Part shown: positions 9,416 to 18,342 of the stretch, piece after piece
How positions within the stretch are numbered: the first letter of the stretch is position 1
How the letters are laid out: every line of letters starts with the position of its first letter
DNA from: Phaeobacter sp. QD34_24
Lineage (GTDB): Bacteria > Pseudomonadota > Alphaproteobacteria > Rhodobacterales > Rhodobacteraceae
Length of the DNA: 64,000 nucleotides
Direction of reading: 5' to 3'
Assembly: GCF_028890115.1 (NCBI RefSeq)
Contig: NZ_JARCJD010000003.1
Span: forward strand, 1-64,000
Translations under genes and position numbers: made by a program
The notes under the pieces: model-generated
The model's input: only the letters and a program-made list of their open reading frames with translations
What the model was told of the DNA's origin: nothing
Databases searched by the model: none

Positions 9416-9763
9416 TCACTCAAACAGCGATAGGTCCAGATCCATCCCGGTGCCTAGCCAGATGCCGTGATCGCGGTGATCGGCCAGTTCGTCGCCGGTT
9501 TCGGGATGGGCAAAGACAATCAGCCCATCGCGGTTCAGTGCCAGCCAGGGAAGGAGGTCTGCAAACTGCTGAGGCGTTGCTGCCAGCTGGCAGGACCACA
9601 TCGGGTGCGGGCCGACCAGCTTGTCATGGACACGGCCCATCTTGACGCCGAATGTCTCCGCCGCGCGCTGGCACAGTACCAGCGCCTGCTCCACCGTTTC
9701 CGCGTCGAAATAGACATGGGCGTGATAGCCGGTGATCTGGCCCGTATCCTTGGTCTCGTTCAT
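9416..9763 (-). CDS. DOPA 4,5-dioxygenase family protein
   Basis: This is a 115-residue single-domain protein. It shows the family pattern YHAHVYFDAET near the start, then GPHPMWSCQ and the final HRDHGIWLG, which supply the histidines expected for metal binding. Some relatives open the aromatic ring of DOPA in pigment pathways. Bacterial members are mostly uncharacterised, so the substrate is open. It lies 81 nt downstream of acnA on the same strand. Confidence 0.85.
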   Translation of the reverse strand: MNETKDTGQITGYHAHVYFDAETVEQALVLCQRAAETFGVKMGRVHDKLVGPHPMWSCQLAATPQQFADLLPWLALNRDGLIVFAHPETGDELADHRDHGIWLGTGMDLDLSLFE

Positions 9764-9844
9764 TTTCGAAAGTCCTGCTCGTCATCCATCCAATGAAAAG
9801 GCGACCCATCGGGCCGCCTTCCCGCATATTTCGTGGCGTCGCTG

Positions 9845-12532
9845 TTACGATTTCGCCAGATTGCGTAGCACGTAGTGCAAGACGCCGCCGTGTTCGACAT
9901 ATTCGATCTCGGGCGCGGTATCGATGCGGCACTTGAGCGTGATGGTCTTGGTGCTGCCATCGGCGTAGGTGATGTCGCAAGGCACTTCCTGCTGGGGCTC
10001 GATGGTATCAAGGCCACGGATCGAGACGGTCTCATCCCCGGTCAGATTTAGCGATTTGCGGGTGTCGCCTGCGGTGAACTCGAAGGGGATCACCCCCATT
10101 CCAACCAGGTTGGAGCGGTGGATGCGTTCAAAGGATTCCGCAATCACTGCCTTGACGCCCAGAAGTGCTGTGCCCTTTGCAGCCCAGTCGCGCGAGGAGC
10201 CCGCGCCATATTGCTCCCCGCCAAAGACCACCAGCGGAACACCGGCCTGCTGATAGGCCATCGATGCCTCATAGACCGAGGTCTGCTGCCCATCAGGGCC
10301 CTTGGTGTAACCACCTTCGACGCCATCCAGCATCTCGTTCTTGATGCGGATGTTGGCGAATGTGCCGCGCATCATCACCTCGTGGTTGCCGCGGCGCGAG
10401 CCATAGGAGTTGAACTCGCGCGGGGCCACCTGATGGTCGATCAGATACTGGCCGGCCGGGGTGGTGGTCGCGAAGGAGCCCGCCGGAGAGATATGGTCGG
10501 TGGTGACCATGTCGCCCAGGATCAACAGCGGCCTGGCACCTTCGATATTGGAGATGGTGCCGGGTTCCGGCCCCATGCCCTGGAAATAGGGCGGGTTCTG
10601 GATGTAGGTGGACTGTGGCGGCCAGTCGTAGGTCTCCGCATCGGTGGTTTCCACCGCCTGCCATTTTGCATCGCCTTTGAACACATCGGCGTATTTCGAC
10701 AGAAACGCCTCGCGGGTCACGGTGTCCTGTACCAGATCCGCGATTTCCCGGGTCGAGGGCCAGATGTCCTTGAGGTAGACGTCTTTGCCGTCCGGGGTCT
10801 GGGCAATCGGGTCATTGGCCAGGTCGATATCCATGGTGCCCGCCAACGCATAGGCGACCACCAGCGGCGGCGAGGCCAGGTAATTGGCGCGCACATCGGG
10901 GCTGATACGGCCTTCGAAGTTGCGGTTGCCGGACAGCACCGAGGTCGCCACGAGATCTCCTTGGGCGATGGCGTCCGACAGTTCCGGCTGGATCGGGCCG
11001 GAGTTGCCGATACAGGTGGTGCAGCCATAGCCGACAAGATTGAAACCTACGGCATCGAGATGCTCCTGCAGGCCCGCGGCCTCAAGATATTCGGAGACCA
11101 CCTGCGATCCCGGCGCCAGCGAGGTCTTCACCCAGGGCTTGCGGGTGAGGCCCAGCTCATGCGCCTTTTTCGCAACCAGCCCGGCGCCGATCATCACATA
11201 GGGGTTCGAAGTATTGGTGCAGGAGGTGATCGAGGCAATCACCACATCGCCAGAGGACAGGCTGTAGTCTTCGCCCTTGACCGGCACCTCCTTGTCCAGG
11301 GGGCGTTTGAAGGTCTTTTCCATCTCCTGGCGGAAGGCGGCCTTGGCGTTGGTCAGCGGCACATAGTCCTGCGGACGCTTGGGGCCTGAAATGGCCGGCA
11401 CGATGCTGCTCATGTCGAGCGACAGCGTGTCGGTGTAGACCGGTGCGTAATCCGCATCGCGCCACAGTCCGTTTTCCTTGGCATAGGCTTCGACCAGCGC
11501 GATACGGTCTTCGTCGCGGCCGGTGTTGCGCAGGTAACGGAGGGTTTCCCCATCAATGGGGAAGAAGCCGCAGGTGGCGCCATATTCCGGCGCCATATTG
11601 GCGATGGTGGCGCGGTCGGCCAGCGGCAGACGGTCTAGACCTTCGCCGTAGAATTCGACGAATTTTCCCACGACGCCCTTGGCCCGCAGCATCTCGACCA
11701 CCTTCAGAACCAGATCGGTGCCAGTGGTGCCCTCGACCAGATCGCCGGTCAGCTCAAACCCGATCACCTCGGGGATCAGCATCGAGATCGGCTGCCCCAG
11801 CATCGCGGCCTCGGCCTCGATCCCGCCGACGCCCCAGCCCAGAACGGCAACACCGTTGACCATGGTGGTGTGGCTGTCGGTGCCGACCAGCGTGTCGGGG
11901 TAGGCGACTTCGTTGCCGTGCTGATCCACGTCGGTCCAGATGGTCTGGGCCAGGTATTCCAGGTTCACCTGATGGCAGATGCCGGTTCCGGGGGGCACAA
12001 CGCGGAAGTTGTTGAAGGCGCCCTGACCCCATTTCAGGAATTGGTAGCGCTCCATATTGCGCTCATATTCCCGGTCCACGTTCATCTGGAAGGCGCGCGG
12101 GTTGCCGAATTCATCGATCATCACCGAATGGTCGATGACCAGATCCACCGGGTTCAGCGGATTGATCTTCTGCGCATCGCCGCCCAGTGCCTTGATGCCG
12201 TCGCGCATCGCGGCAAGGTCCACCACGGCGGGCACGCCCGTGAAATCCTGCATCAGCACGCGGGCCGGACGATAGGCGATCTCGCGCGGGTTCCGGCCGC
12301 CGTTGGCACCCCAGTCCGCAAAGGCCCTGATGTCATCCGTGGAGACCGAAAAGCCACCGTCCTCGAACCGCAGCATGTTTTCCAGAACCACCTTGAGCGC
12401 GGCAGGCAGTTTCGAAAAATCTCCCAGCCCGGCCTCGGTGGCGGCGGGGATCGAATAGTAGGAAATCGTCTTGCCGCCGAGGCTGAGCGTGCGGCGGGCC
12501 TTGGCACTGTCCTGTCCGACGGTGATGGGCAT
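9845..12532 (-). CDS. acnA: Aconitate hydratase A
   Basis: AcnA interconverts citrate and isocitrate through a [4Fe-4S] cluster. The protein has 895 residues when started at ATG 12532 (MPITVGQDSAKARRTLSL), preceded by GGGAGGCC. The longer open frame upstream has no family similarity. Cluster cysteines lie in SCTNTSNPYVMIGAGL and GYGCTTCIGNSGP, and the C-terminal swivel domain holds YGAGSSRDWAAKG. A second, unrelated-type aconitase (acnB) is present at 59-61.8 kb. Confidence 0.97.
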   Translation of the reverse strand: MPITVGQDSAKARRTLSLGGKTISYYSIPAATEAGLGDFSKLPAALKVVLENMLRFEDGGFSVSTDDIRAFADWGANGGRNPREIAYRPARVLMQDFTGVPAVVDLAAMRDGIKALGGDAQKINPLNPVDLVIDHSVMIDEFGNPRAFQMNVDREYERNMERYQFLKWGQGAFNNFRVVPPGTGICHQVNLEYLAQTIWTDVDQHGNEVAYPDTLVGTDSHTTMVNGVAVLGWGVGGIEAEAAMLGQPISMLIPEVIGFELTGDLVEGTTGTDLVLKVVEMLRAKGVVGKFVEFYGEGLDRLPLADRATIANMAPEYGATCGFFPIDGETLRYLRNTGRDEDRIALVEAYAKENGLWRDADYAPVYTDTLSLDMSSIVPAISGPKRPQDYVPLTNAKAAFRQEMEKTFKRPLDKEVPVKGEDYSLSSGDVVIASITSCTNTSNPYVMIGAGLVAKKAHELGLTRKPWVKTSLAPGSQVVSEYLEAAGLQEHLDAVGFNLVGYGCTTCIGNSGPIQPELSDAIAQGDLVATSVLSGNRNFEGRISPDVRANYLASPPLVVAYALAGTMDIDLANDPIAQTPDGKDVYLKDIWPSTREIADLVQDTVTREAFLSKYADVFKGDAKWQAVETTDAETYDWPPQSTYIQNPPYFQGMGPEPGTISNIEGARPLLILGDMVTTDHISPAGSFATTTPAGQYLIDHQVAPREFNSYGSRRGNHEVMMRGTFANIRIKNEMLDGVEGGYTKGPDGQQTSVYEASMAYQQAGVPLVVFGGEQYGAGSSRDWAAKGTALLGVKAVIAESFERIHRSNLVGMGVIPFEFTAGDTRKSLNLTGDETVSIRGLDTIEPQQEVPCDITYADGSTKTITLKCRIDTAPEIEYVEHGGVLHYVLRNLAKS

Positions 12533-12807
12533 CTTGGCCTCCCTCTGGATGTGATAGTGGGAACTCGCTGAGAAAGTTCTGCAACAGGACCGGGACTGTT
12601 TCAATAGAGGAAACGGAGCAGGCAAGGGTTGTCTCTGCGGCGATGTTCATGCCTGCCTGGGCCGTGGAACGGGGGCGCCATCGGTTTTGACACAGCTCTC
12701 ACCTATGATTGATTGGTCAATCGCCCGTGGCTGGGCTACATCAGGGGAGCGGTGGAAATCCTGCAGGGATTGCGCCGATGATGACGACCAAAGGGACCTA
12801 GCACACC

Positions 12808-13515
12808 ATGATGCGTATCGCAGCTTTGACCAGTCTCCTGTGCTTCGCCATGCCAGCCGATATCCTGGCTGAGCCGGTGAAAAATCCCGTGGTGGTGGAA
12901 TTGTTCACCTCGCAGGGCTGTGCCTCCTGTCCGCCTGCGGATGCCCAGATGCACAAGCTGGCAAAACGACCGGATGTTCTCGCCCTGGCGTTCCATGTGG
13001 ACTACTGGGACTACATCGGGTGGAAGGATGTGTTTGCCGATCCCGCCTATACCCAACGGCAAAAGGCCTATGCCCGCGCCATGGGGCGGCGGATGGTGCA
13101 TACGCCCCAGATGATCGTGATGGGGCAGGATGATATCGAGGGGGCCGATCCGTTGAAACTGGCGGATGCGGTGGAGCGGCATCAGGCGCTGGCTTCTCCG
13201 GTGTCTCTGTCCCTGGTTGCCGGGCCGTCAGATGTTACGGTTTCGCTGCAGGCCGTCGGGGCGCTGCCATCGGGCGCCATGGTGGTGGATGTGATCCGCT
13301 ACACCCCCTTGAGCCGGGTCGAGATCACCCGTGGAGAGTTGGCGGGGCGGACGCTGGATTATGCCAATGTCGTTGAAGACTGGCAGCAGGTTGCCGAATG
13401 GAGCGGAGACGCCCCGCTGCAGGTGCGCGTGCCGCTGCCCGGTAATCAGTCGCTGGCGGTTCTTGTCCAGCAGGCGGGAAACGGTCCCATCCTTGCAGCG
13501 GGGCGTCTGGAGTAG
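12808..13515 (+). CDS. Secreted DUF1223 thioredoxin-like protein
   Basis: The 235-residue protein has a signal peptide (MMRIAALTSLLCFAMPADILA). The mature part begins with VVVELFTSQGCASCPPAD, a CxxC redox-type motif in a thioredoxin-like DUF1223 domain, followed by FHVDYWDYIGWKD. The family has no assigned biochemical role. It is divergent from acnA and ends 3 nt from the convergent acyltransferase gene. A periplasmic thiol function is an inference from the CxxC alone. Confidence 0.85.
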   Translation: MMRIAALTSLLCFAMPADILAEPVKNPVVVELFTSQGCASCPPADAQMHKLAKRPDVLALAFHVDYWDYIGWKDVFADPAYTQRQKAYARAMGRRMVHTPQMIVMGQDDIEGADPLKLADAVERHQALASPVSLSLVAGPSDVTVSLQAVGALPSGAMVVDVIRYTPLSRVEITRGELAGRTLDYANVVEDWQQVAEWSGDAPLQVRVPLPGNQSLAVLVQQAGNGPILAAGRLE

Positions 13516-13518
13516 CGC

Positions 13519-14460
13519 CTAGGTGGGATCCGAAGCCGCAGCAGAGACGGTCGGCGCGTCCTTCGGCGTGACGACATAGGGTTTCCAGCGCCGGTGGATC
13601 CAGAACCACTGCCCCATATGCTGGCGGATGACGCCCTCCAGATCATCACAGATCGCACGGGTCATGGTCAGCGGATCCGATGGGGGGATCTCGGGGTTGA
13701 GAAGGATCTCGAAATCCACGCCGTTGTCCTTGCGGATGCCGTAGACCGGGATCAGCGCCGCCCCGTATTTCAACGCCAGTTCGGCCGGAACCGTCGAGGT
13801 CACCGCCGGTTTGCCAAAGAAATCGATCTCGGTGCCGCCATGGGCATGGAGATCGGCCACGATGGCGATATTGCCGCCCTTTTTCAGATGGCGCACCATT
13901 TCGACCATGCCGCGCTTGCCCTGTTCGAACATCGGCTTGCCGTTGCCTTCGATGGCGCGCACGTAGTGGCTGTTGAAATAGGGGTTTGCCATGCGCCGAT
14001 AGAGGGCTCCCATGGAAAACCCGCGGGCAATCAGCCCGGCGCGGGCGGCATCATAGTTGCCGAAATGGCCGGTCACCAGAATGACAGGGCGGCCCTCGGC
14101 CTGTGCCTGTTCCAGTGCGGCAAGGCCCGCGCCGGTAATCGGTGCCGCCTGCGCCCGGCGCAAGAAGGGCGCCCCGGCATAAAGCTCGGCCAGGGTACGG
14201 CCGACATTGTCGCAAACCTCACGGCAGAGCCGGTCCACCTCGGCCTTTGACAGCTCCGGGCAGGTCAGGTCCAGATTGTCGCGAATGCGGCGCTCAAACC
14301 CCACCATGCCGGACAGGCCTTGGATCAGACGCCCCATGGTGGCCAGGCGCAGGCGATAGGGAATCAGCCTGAGGGTCCCGATCAGGCCCCGCAGAAACAG
14401 GTTGCTGACGAAATACTTGGATTTGGCTGCGATGGAGAGTTCGGATGCGGCGAGAGGCAT
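13519..14460 (-). CDS. Lipid A biosynthesis acyltransferase (LpxL/HtrB family)
   Basis: The 313-residue enzyme belongs to the lysophospholipid/lipid A acyltransferase superfamily that adds late acyl chains to lipid A at the inner membrane. The catalytic HX4D-type motif appears as TGHFGNYDAARAG (about residues 128-140), followed by GALYRRMANPYF and ADLHAHGGTEIDFFGKPA. The N-terminal part is hydrophobic. Acyl donor and position (LpxL or LpxM type) cannot be told apart here. Confidence 0.88.
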   Translation of the reverse strand: MPLAASELSIAAKSKYFVSNLFLRGLIGTLRLIPYRLRLATMGRLIQGLSGMVGFERRIRDNLDLTCPELSKAEVDRLCREVCDNVGRTLAELYAGAPFLRRAQAAPITGAGLAALEQAQAEGRPVILVTGHFGNYDAARAGLIARGFSMGALYRRMANPYFNSHYVRAIEGNGKPMFEQGKRGMVEMVRHLKKGGNIAIVADLHAHGGTEIDFFGKPAVTSTVPAELALKYGAALIPVYGIRKDNGVDFEILLNPEIPPSDPLTMTRAICDDLEGVIRQHMGQWFWIHRRWKPYVVTPKDAPTVSAAASDPT

Positions 14461-14591
14461 TGCGGTGACAGGCCTGTTGGGCTGAGGTCGGGACAGAGCC
14501 TTGCACTTTAATCCTGGCCCAGCCCTGGCGCAAGCTGTCGCGGCCTAGCGATCATAGCCGCCGGGGCCAGGGCGCGCCTGTTGGCGCCCCG

Positions 14592-15725
14592 TTATTCATC
14601 TTCGTCGTCGTCGGTCTTGAGTTCGATTTCGCCGCTGGTCACCAGATCGCGCATGGCGCTGACGATCAGGCCAAAGGCGGCTTCGCCGTCCGATTTCTTG
14701 ACCTTGCCCCGTTCGGCGACTTCCTCGCGGATATTGGTCGCCATGCGGTTCGACATATTGTCGAGCAGGAATTCGCTGGTGGCCACGTCATCTTCGTCGG
14801 TGGCAAAGGCGATGGCGGTGACCAGATCGGGTTGCGCCAGAACACGCATCAGTTTCGGAACATCCAGCGGCTGCATACGCTGTGCGATCAGGCTGTAGGT
14901 GTAGATGGCCTTGCGGACATCGGTGGCGAATTCTTGATCCTCTTCCTCCAGCGCGGTCAGCACTTCGTCCCGCTTGGCGGCGGCGGCTTCTGTGAGGATG
15001 GCACCGACGCGCTGGCCGGGGCTGCTGTCGAAGGCAAGGTCCGGGCGGGCCTCGACCTGGGCGGCCAGAGACAGGCCGATCCGGTCCACGGTTTCCGGGG
15101 TCACATTGCCCGTGTGGCTGACCGCATAGGCGATCCTGCGCGCCACCGGGCCGGGCAGGGCGGCCAGCATCTGGGCCGCCTTGGCGGTTTCCAGTTTGGA
15201 CAGAAGGACGGCGGCAACCTCGGTGCTTTCGGCTTCGGCGAGCGAGGCAAGGTCTTCCGGCGGCAGCTGTTTCAGGCGATCCCAGGGGTTGCCGAACTGG
15301 CGCACGCCGGCCTCCTTGCGCAGGCGGCTGGCGGTCAACCGGCTGATCTTGCCGTCCATGGCGGTCAGGGCACCGGCCAACCCATTGGGGAAGGTCAGGC
15401 CGACATTGTCGAGCATCTCGGCAAATTCGCTGGCAACGGCATAGAGGGTTTCGCGGTCGACCAGACGCATCTTGCCCATCTGCTGGGTCAGTTCCATCTG
15501 CAATTCGTCGGGAAGCTCTTCAATCGGGATGTCGGCGCCTTCGTTCAGCAGCAACCGCACCACGATCGCCGCTTTTGCCTTGCCGCTGAGTTTGACCGGA
15601 GATCCGCCCATCGGGCTATCCATTCCCATACCGCCCATTCCGCCCATAGGGGCAGGCGCGGAAAAATCACCAAAGTCATTTCCGCCTGTCGCCATCGGAA
15701 GCGCCAACATCTGGTCGTCTTGCAT
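14592..15725 (-). CDS. Divergent FliG-like protein
   Basis: This 377-residue protein has a flexible N-terminus rich in Gly and Met (about residues 25-42). FliG-type domains follow: an N-terminal domain from about 45, a middle domain starting NPWDRLKQLPPEDLASL (about 165), and a C-terminal domain with RVGAILTEAAAAKRDEV, then FLLDNMSNRMATNIREEV. The middle-domain EHPQ motif reads ESTEV, and the DDRS segment of the torque helix reads QPLD. The tail is acidic. No other flagellar gene is nearby. It may still be the flagellar switch protein of this lineage, or a FliG relative with another job. Confidence 0.7.
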   Translation of the reverse strand: MQDDQMLALPMATGGNDFGDFSAPAPMGGMGGMGMDSPMGGSPVKLSGKAKAAIVVRLLLNEGADIPIEELPDELQMELTQQMGKMRLVDRETLYAVASEFAEMLDNVGLTFPNGLAGALTAMDGKISRLTASRLRKEAGVRQFGNPWDRLKQLPPEDLASLAEAESTEVAAVLLSKLETAKAAQMLAALPGPVARRIAYAVSHTGNVTPETVDRIGLSLAAQVEARPDLAFDSSPGQRVGAILTEAAAAKRDEVLTALEEEDQEFATDVRKAIYTYSLIAQRMQPLDVPKLMRVLAQPDLVTAIAFATDEDDVATSEFLLDNMSNRMATNIREEVAERGKVKKSDGEAAFGLIVSAMRDLVTSGEIELKTDDDEDE

Positions 15726-15801
15726 TCTAGGACCCTTGCCAAAAAGATTCTCTTTCTGTGGGGGTCACATTAGGACAGCAGCGGTAAAGAAAGCCTGAAG
15801 C

Positions 15802-16335
15802 TCAGTAGCTTGATGTTTGCCCGGTCAGTAGCGCCTGGTGCAAGGCTTCTTCGGGCCAGCTCCCGGTTCCGCCACGTTTGCGGATTTCCTTCCACTGGGT
15901 CAGGGCCAGGCCAAGTTTTCCTTCCTCGACAAAGCCTTGCCCCATGTAGGAACGCGCCAGGTGATTGTCGGGGTCCTTGGCGATTGCACGCTCATAATAC
16001 TGGTTTGCAAGGTCCAGATGCCCCAGCTTGCGATGGGTGAAACCCCAGTAGGTCAGAACGCGCGGCGATGCCTGATCCGGCATGATGGCTAGCACCTCCT
16101 GGGCCTCGCGTAACCGCCCAGCATAGGCCAGTTCGCGTACCGCGCCGTAAAGGGTGTCGGCATCCAGCGACGATCTTTTTGGATCCACGCATTTGCCGGA
16201 TTTCTGGTCCCAGACCTTGGCGCCCTTGCACTCTTTGGTGGTTTGCGTGGGTTTGGGGGCTGACCAGTCATCTCCGCCTGCTGCGAATGTTGTGGCAGGG
16301 AGCGTGATCAAGGCGGCAAAGAGCGTTGTGCGCAT
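15802..16335 (-). CDS. Exported TPR-like protein
   Basis: The 177-residue protein has a signal peptide (MRTTLFAALITLPATTFA). A short region with two cysteines follows (KECKGAKVWDQKSGKCVDPK). The C-terminal half looks like two or three tetratricopeptide repeats: YGAVRELAYAGRLREAQEVL, YWGFTHRKLGHLDLANQYYE and RSYMGQGFVEEGKLGLALTQ. TPRs mediate protein binding. The partner is unknown. It sits 76 nt upstream of the fliG-like gene on the same strand. Confidence 0.8.
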   Translation of the reverse strand: MRTTLFAALITLPATTFAAGGDDWSAPKPTQTTKECKGAKVWDQKSGKCVDPKRSSLDADTLYGAVRELAYAGRLREAQEVLAIMPDQASPRVLTYWGFTHRKLGHLDLANQYYERAIAKDPDNHLARSYMGQGFVEEGKLGLALTQWKEIRKRGGTGSWPEEALHQALLTGQTSSY

Positions 16336-16452
16336 AAAAGAGATCCTTGTAAAAAACAGTCTGCGGCCAGCCTATCCGCAATCGCGGTCGGCGGGGAACA
16401 CGTTTTCTTGAACAGGCGCCCGGTCGCCCATGTCAGGACAGGCAGCGGATAC

Positions 16453-16486
16453 CAAAGAAAACGCCCCACCAAATTGGCAGGGCGTT
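16453..16486 (-). terminator. Terminator after purB
   Basis: Read on the minus strand, AACGCCC (16486-16480) pairs with GGGCGTT (16466-16460) and is followed by TTCTTT. It lies 24 nt beyond the purB stop. Confidence 0.75.
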
Positions 16487-16509
16487 CTGTCGCGGAAACC
16501 GGAGCGGTC

Positions 16510-17814
16510 TTATGCGCCGAAGACTCGCTTGAAGATCGTGTCCACATGTTTGGTGTGATAGCCCATGTCGAACTTTTCCTTGATGCCATCTTCGCCGAGG
16601 GCGGCAACCACTTCGGCATCGGCCAGGAGCAGGTCCTGGAAATCGAGGCGCTCTTCCCAGACCTTCAGGGCGTTGCGCTGCACCATGGAATAGGCATCCT
16701 CGCGCGACACGCCTGCCTGGGTCAGCGCCAGCAGAACCCGCTGCGACATCACGAGGCCGGGGAACTTGTTCATGTTTTCCAGCATGTTCTCGGGGAAGAT
16801 CAGCATCTTGTCGATCACGCCGGTCAGACGGTTCAGCGCAAAGTCCAAGGTCACGGTGGCGTCGGGGCCAATGCCGCGCTCCACCGAGGAGTGCGAGATG
16901 TCGCGTTCGTGCCAGAGCGCCACATTCTCCATCGCCGGGATCACGGTCATGCGCACGAGGCGGGCCAGACCGGTCAGGTTCTCGGTCAGCACGGGGTTCT
17001 TCTTGTGCGGCATCGCCGAAGAGCCTTTCTGGCCCATCGAGAAGAATTCCGCGCCTTCCAGAACCTCGGTGCGCTGCATGTGGCGGATCTCGATGGCGAC
17101 GTTCTCGATCGAAGAGGCAATGACGCCGAGCACGGCAAAGAACATCGCGTGGCGGTCGCGCGGGATCACCTGGGTCGAGATCGGCTCGGGGCTGAGGCCC
17201 AGCTGCGCGCAGACATGTTCTTCGACGCGCGGGTCGATATTGGCGAATGTGCCGACAGCGCCCGAGATGGCGCCGGTTGCGATTTCCTCGCGGGCCTGTT
17301 CCAGACGTTTCTTGTTGCGGTCCATTTCGGCGTAGAAGCGGGCAAAGGTCAGGCCCATGGTGGTGGGCTCGGCATGGATCCCGTGGGAGCGGCCGACGCG
17401 CACGGTATCCTTATGCTCCATCGCGCGCTTTTTCAGGGCGGCCAGCAGGTTGTCCATATCGGCCAGCAGGATATCGGCGGCGCGCACCAGCTGCACGTTG
17501 AGGCAGGTGTCCAGCACGTCCGAGGAGGTCATGCCCTGGTGCACGAAACGGGCCTCTTCCGAACCCACATGTTCGGCCAAGTGGGTGAGGAAGGCGATGA
17601 CGTCATGTTTGGTGACGGCTTCGATCTCGTCGATGCGGGCGACGTCGAATTCCACGTCCTTGGCCTTCCAGACGGCCTCGGCGTTTTCGCGCGGGATCAC
17701 CCCCAGGTCGGCCATGGCATCGCAGGCGTGGGCCTCGATCTCGTACCAGATGCGGAACTTGGTCTCGGGCGACCAGATGGCGACCATGTCGGGGCGGGCG
17801 TAGCGGGGGATCAT
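16510..17814 (-). CDS. purB: Adenylosuccinate lyase
   Basis: PurB acts twice in purine synthesis, releasing fumarate from SAICAR and from adenylosuccinate. I start at ATG 17814 (MIPRYARPDMVAIW), giving 434 residues, the usual size. The 21 codons upstream in frame do not resemble the family. The fumarase/aspartase superfamily signature is GSSAMPHKKNP (about residues 261-271), and the HQGMTSSDVLDT segment carries conserved substrate-binding residues. It is followed by a terminator and stands alone. Confidence 0.97.
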   Translation of the reverse strand: MIPRYARPDMVAIWSPETKFRIWYEIEAHACDAMADLGVIPRENAEAVWKAKDVEFDVARIDEIEAVTKHDVIAFLTHLAEHVGSEEARFVHQGMTSSDVLDTCLNVQLVRAADILLADMDNLLAALKKRAMEHKDTVRVGRSHGIHAEPTTMGLTFARFYAEMDRNKKRLEQAREEIATGAISGAVGTFANIDPRVEEHVCAQLGLSPEPISTQVIPRDRHAMFFAVLGVIASSIENVAIEIRHMQRTEVLEGAEFFSMGQKGSSAMPHKKNPVLTENLTGLARLVRMTVIPAMENVALWHERDISHSSVERGIGPDATVTLDFALNRLTGVIDKMLIFPENMLENMNKFPGLVMSQRVLLALTQAGVSREDAYSMVQRNALKVWEERLDFQDLLLADAEVVAALGEDGIKEKFDMGYHTKHVDTIFKRVFGA

Positions 17815-17968
17815 CGGCAGAAGGACCTTTCGCAATTGCGGGAACACTTGCGCCGGGTCATAGACCGCTCCGTCCAAAGGAACAAGGGACCACGGCCGGG
17901 CCGAGACCTATTGTCCGCCCCAACAGCTGTCCCTAGGGTCGTGTCGGTCGTTGCGGCGCGGGCCGGTC

Positions 17969-18226
17969 TCAGCCCTTGCTGATGCGATCGAAGACATCCT
18001 TGTTCTGGCAATAGGCCGGAGCCGCGTCCAGATGGTCGTTGGCGGCCTGCAGGCTGGTACAGCCGCCCTGATCCTCGCAATGGCTGCAGCGCATGATGGC
18101 GCGCATCAGCTTGGGGCCTTCATGTTCCGGGTCGCGCGCGATGATCTCGCCCATGTCGATGCCCAGACGATCTGCCATGCCGTTTACCAGATCCGTGCTT
18201 TGCTCCAGAGTCTTCACCAGTCCCAT
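17969..18226 (-). CDS. DUF6455 family protein
   Basis: The protein has 85 residues when started at ATG 18226 (MGLVKTLEQS), which has AGGAGA eight bases upstream. Four cysteines lie in the C-terminal half (RCSHCEDQGGC and AYCQNKDVF), a spacing that suggests a metal or iron-sulfur site, although none has been shown. The family is common in Rhodobacterales and has no assigned role. It is separated from purB by 154 nt. Confidence 0.75.
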   Translation of the reverse strand: MGLVKTLEQSTDLVNGMADRLGIDMGEIIARDPEHEGPKLMRAIMRCSHCEDQGGCTSLQAANDHLDAAPAYCQNKDVFDRISKG

Positions 18227-18342
18227 TATGCGTCTCCTATCGTGCCTGTTCGGGTGCGATTTCACTCGCGCCGATCATGACGATGAAGCGGGGACCGGCC
18301 TTGATATCGATCAAGCGGCGCCGGATTTGCGATGGCAGCGTG

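Noticed and set aside
12687-12872. TTGACA and TATGAT before the DUF1223 gene as a promoter
   Set aside because: The spacer is only about 10 nt, too short for sigma-70.
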